Source of the DNA: SLRI01 sp964576715 | GTDB lineage: Bacteria; Pseudomonadota; Alphaproteobacteria; Geminicoccales; Geminicoccaceae | Direction: 5' to 3' | Length of the DNA stretch: 64,000 bases | NCBI GenBank assembly: GCA_964576715.1 | Contig: CAZNWE010000005.1 | Location: forward strand, 1-64,000 | Shown: piece by piece, positions 61,954 to 64,000 of the stretch | Position numbering within the stretch: the first letter of the stretch is position 1 | Layout: every line of letters begins with the position of its first letter | Position numbers and translations under genes: made by a program | The notes under the pieces: generated by a model | The model's database searches: none | What the model was told of the DNA's origin: nothing | What the model saw: only the letters and a program-made list of their open reading frames with translations

Positions 61954-64000
61954 CGCTGAACAGCCCCCTTCGTTGCTCGGGGTCCAAGAGTCCGAGGACA
62001 CCCCGGATCGGGATACCCACCCAGGACGGCCGATTGGCCGCCTCGTAGAAGATTTCGTACACCGCCTTCTCGATCAGGAAGAACTCGAGCAGGCGGTCGA
62101 GCGCCGCCGGGTCCTCCGGCACCGCGGCACAGCCGGCGATGTGCTCGCGGTAGCTCGCCGTGAAGCGCTGCATCGACGCCAGTCGCCACGCCAGTGCCAA
62201 AGGTGGGATCGCCTCCTGCTTGGCCGGATCACGATCGGCATAGCGATCGATCACCGCCGCTGCCGCATAGTAGAACGAGCGCAGCATGCCGGCGACGTCC
62301 TTGAGCGGCGAGGTCTTGGCCCGCCGCTCGTCGATATCCCGCGCCGGCTCGCCCTCGAAGTCGAGAATGTAGATGTCACCCTTGGCGATCAGCACCTGGC
62401 CGAGGTGGTAGTCACCGTGCAGCCGGGTCTTCTGCGCGGCGATGTCGCCGCCGGTCAGCGCCGCCACCCTGGCCTCGAGCGCCGGCAGTGCCTCGATCAG
62501 GCGATCGACTGCGGCCGCATCGCCGTCGTTCAGCCCCGCCCGGACGCGTTCGAGCACTGCCGGCAGCTTGCTGAGCTCGTGGGTCACGCTGTGCCCCCAG
62601 CGCTGGCGATCGGCCGCGGTGATGCTCTCCGCCGCGAACGCCGGGTCGTCGGTCGGCGTGGCAAAGGCGCGATGCAGCTCGGCGGTGCGCTGGCCGATGG
62701 TCGCGGCCAGCTGCAGGTAGACGCCGAAGGGCTCGGCCGGCTCGGTCTCGCCCTCGGCTTCCTGCTCGAGCAGCAGGGCCTCGAGCTCGCGCTCGAGATA
62801 GTCCAGCGTCCAGCTCCAACCATCGCCCTGGTTGAGCACGAAGCCCATGGCGGCGGCGAGCGTGCTCGTGCCCTCGGCGCCCGTGAACTCGAGGCTGCCG
62901 AGCAATGGCGGGGTATTGGGATACTTGGCGACATCGGTGAGGAAGCGGCCGATCTCGACCTCGGGATGGTGGCCGGGCAATGGCCGGCGGTAGAGCTTCC
63001 AGATGAGCGCGCGGTCGATCATCATCGAGGTGTTGCTCTGCTCGACCGACAGCCGATGGATCTCTGGCTCGCTGCCGATCTCCACGGCGTCGAGTGCCGG
63101 GCTCTTGACGAAGGTCGCGGCCCCGGCCGCGGTCTCGATCCGCCGCTCGCGACGCAGCCCGTCGAGCAGGGCGAGGGCGAGCTCGTCGCCGGCCGAGGCG
63201 TCGTAGACGGCCGCCACCCGGTTGGCGCGCCGCGCCTTGGCGATGGTGAAGGGCCGGAGCGGCGAAACGGTCGCGAGATTGTCCTCGCCCCAGGCGACCG
63301 CCAGCGGCATCTGGTAGGTCTGCACCTGCCCGCTATCCAGCGTGGCCTCGACCATGGCGAGCAGCACGCCGTCATCCGGCCCGGCGAGCTCGATGGTCCG
63401 GGTCACCCGCAGCCGCTCGATGGTGGCGTCCTTGGCGGCGAACCAGCGCTGGTTGGCGAAGAAGCTCGAGAGCACGCCATCCTCGAGCTCGTGGCGGTTC
63501 TTCGGGTCGAGGAGCGAGGCCCAGCCCCGGCCGAGGACCAGGGTGACGAACTCTGGCAACGGCTCCGGCAGGTCGACATGCCAGTCCGGCATGCTGGCCT
63601 CGTCGGCGAGGACGAACCAGTAGAAGCCGAAGCCCGGCAAGGTGAGCAGATAGGGCAGATCGCCGATCGGCGGGAACGTCGTCCGGCCGATCAGCTCGAC
63701 CGGTGTGCGGCCACGATAGGCGTGCAGCTGCAGCTCGACCGGCTGCGCATTGCGCGACAGGTTGACGACGCAAAGGATGGTCTCGCCGGCGTAGCTCCGG
63801 GTGTAGGCCAGGATCTTGCGGTTGCCCGGATAGATGAAGTCGAGCTCGCCCCGGCTGAACGCCTGGTGCTGGCGGCGCACGGTGATCAGCCGCCGCATCC
63901 AGTTCAAGAGCGACGCGGCACTGCGGCTCTGCGCTTCGACATTGACCGCATCGAAGCCGTAGACCGGGTCCATGACCGGCGGCAGATAGAGCGCCTGCGG
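61946..64000 (-). CDS. treS: Trehalose synthase-maltokinase fusion TreS-Mak (5' partial)
   Basis: The frame is open to the window edge, so the N-terminal GH13 catalytic part lies beyond it. The first residues seen, ALYLPPVMDPVYGFDAVNVEAQ in two adjoining pieces, are the TreS signature, followed by the end of the barrel and the C-terminal beta domain (KILAYTRSYAGETILCVVNLSRNAQPVEL). From about residue 170 it becomes maltokinase (Pep2/Mak): SSFFANQRWFAAKDATIERL, TSMMIDRALIWKLYRR, LHGDYHLGQVLIAKGDIYILDFEGEP (catalytic Asp/Asn-type motif). TreS converts trehalose to maltose and Mak makes maltose 1-phosphate for GlgE. Downstream glgB overlaps by 8 bp. Confidence 0.93.
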   Translation of the reverse strand, partial: PQALYLPPVMDPVYGFDAVNVEAQSRSAASLLNWMRRLITVRRQHQAFSRGELDFIYPGNRKILAYTRSYAGETILCVVNLSRNAQPVELQLHAYRGRTPVELIGRTTFPPIGDLPYLLTLPGFGFYWFVLADEASMPDWHVDLPEPLPEFVTLVLGRGWASLLDPKNRHELEDGVLSSFFANQRWFAAKDATIERLRVTRTIELAGPDDGVLLAMVEATLDSGQVQTYQMPLAVAWGEDNLATVSPLRPFTIAKARRANRVAAVYDASAGDELALALLDGLRRERRIETAAGAATFVKSPALDAVEIGSEPEIHRLSVEQSNTSMMIDRALIWKLYRRPLPGHHPEVEIGRFLTDVAKYPNTPPLLGSLEFTGAEGTSTLAAAMGFVLNQGDGWSWTLDYLERELEALLLEQEAEGETEPAEPFGVYLQLAATIGQRTAELHRAFATPTDDPAFAAESITAADRQRWGHSVTHELSKLPAVLERVRAGLNDGDAAAVDRLIEALPALEARVAALTGGDIAAQKTRLHGDYHLGQVLIAKGDIYILDFEGEPARDIDERRAKTSPLKDVAGMLRSFYYAAAAVIDRYADRDPAKQEAIPPLALAWRLASMQRFTASYREHIAGCAAVPEDPAALDRLLEFFLIEKAVYEIFYEAANRPSWVGIPIRGVLGLLDPEQRRGLFSDG

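Overview
The window is GC-rich, gene-dense chromosomal DNA, most likely from an alphaproteobacterium. The evidence for this placement is an NDUFA12-type complex I accessory subunit (shared by alphaproteobacteria and mitochondria), a SitABCD manganese system beside a Mur-like Fur regulator, a rhizobial-type glycerol ABC transporter (GlpS-T-P-Q-U-V), a single-chain B12-dependent ribonucleotide reductase and many Tat-type signal peptides. Order and family cannot be fixed from the sequence. No phage, plasmid, transposase or CRISPR genes were seen. A 100-N assembly gap lies at 6237-6336, and the first and last genes run off the ends of the window.

Layout. 0-5.8 kb: the end of a class III cyclase/AAA/TPR signalling protein, a DUF808 membrane protein, L-lactate dehydrogenase and a methyltransferase. 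5.9-15.7 kb: phosphorus metabolism and envelope functions. These are a Tat-exported rubredoxin-like protein and a PhoX phosphatase (both cut by the gap), PhnM with its DUF1045 partner, a TIGR03032 protein, a compact YdbH-YnbE-YdbL envelope operon and polyphosphate kinase 2. 16-20.5 kb: a dimethylglycine/sarcosine dehydrogenase-like flavoprotein, an AhpD-like protein and alanine dehydrogenase. 20.6-23.6 kb: a GH15 glucoamylase-like enzyme coupled to a serine hydrolase. 23.8-28.7 kb: nrdJ, an unusual 808-bp control region with NrdR-like boxes and perfect DnaA boxes, then the NDUFA12 gene.

28.7-39.6 kb: a glyoxalase-fold protein, tRNA-Ser, an EEP-family phosphohydrolase, a methyltransferase, a CPA2 cation/proton antiporter and a DUF4399 protein. 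These are followed by a 2-hydroxyacid dehydrogenase divergent from an APH-fold kinase/enolase-like pair, then a DUF1232 protein, a membrane adenylate/guanylate cyclase and a small Gly/Pro-rich exported protein. 39.7-47.4 kb: an SLC13-type transporter with RCK domains, a Fur-family regulator divergent from sitABCD with a palindromic operator between them, and malonyl-CoA decarboxylase ending inside a palindromic repeat element. 47.6-48.8 kb: a DUF218 protein, a tandem repeat and tRNA-Phe.

48.8-57.5 kb (all minus strand) is a glycerol and glycerol-3-phosphate operon: glpD-gpsA-glpS-glpT-glpP-glpQ-glpU-glpV, tightly overlapped, with a paired inverted operator upstream of glpD. 57.6-64 kb (minus): an alpha/beta hydrolase and a cyclopropane fatty acid synthase, then glgB overlapping a trehalose synthase-maltokinase fusion. 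The last two are two steps of the GlgE route from trehalose to alpha-glucan. glgE and glpK are not in the window.

The items most worth follow-up are the kinase/enolase-like pair (the enolase homologue lacks the active-site His), the DnaA/NrdR region upstream of nrdJ, the RIME-like element that supplies a stop codon, and the shortened YdbH system.
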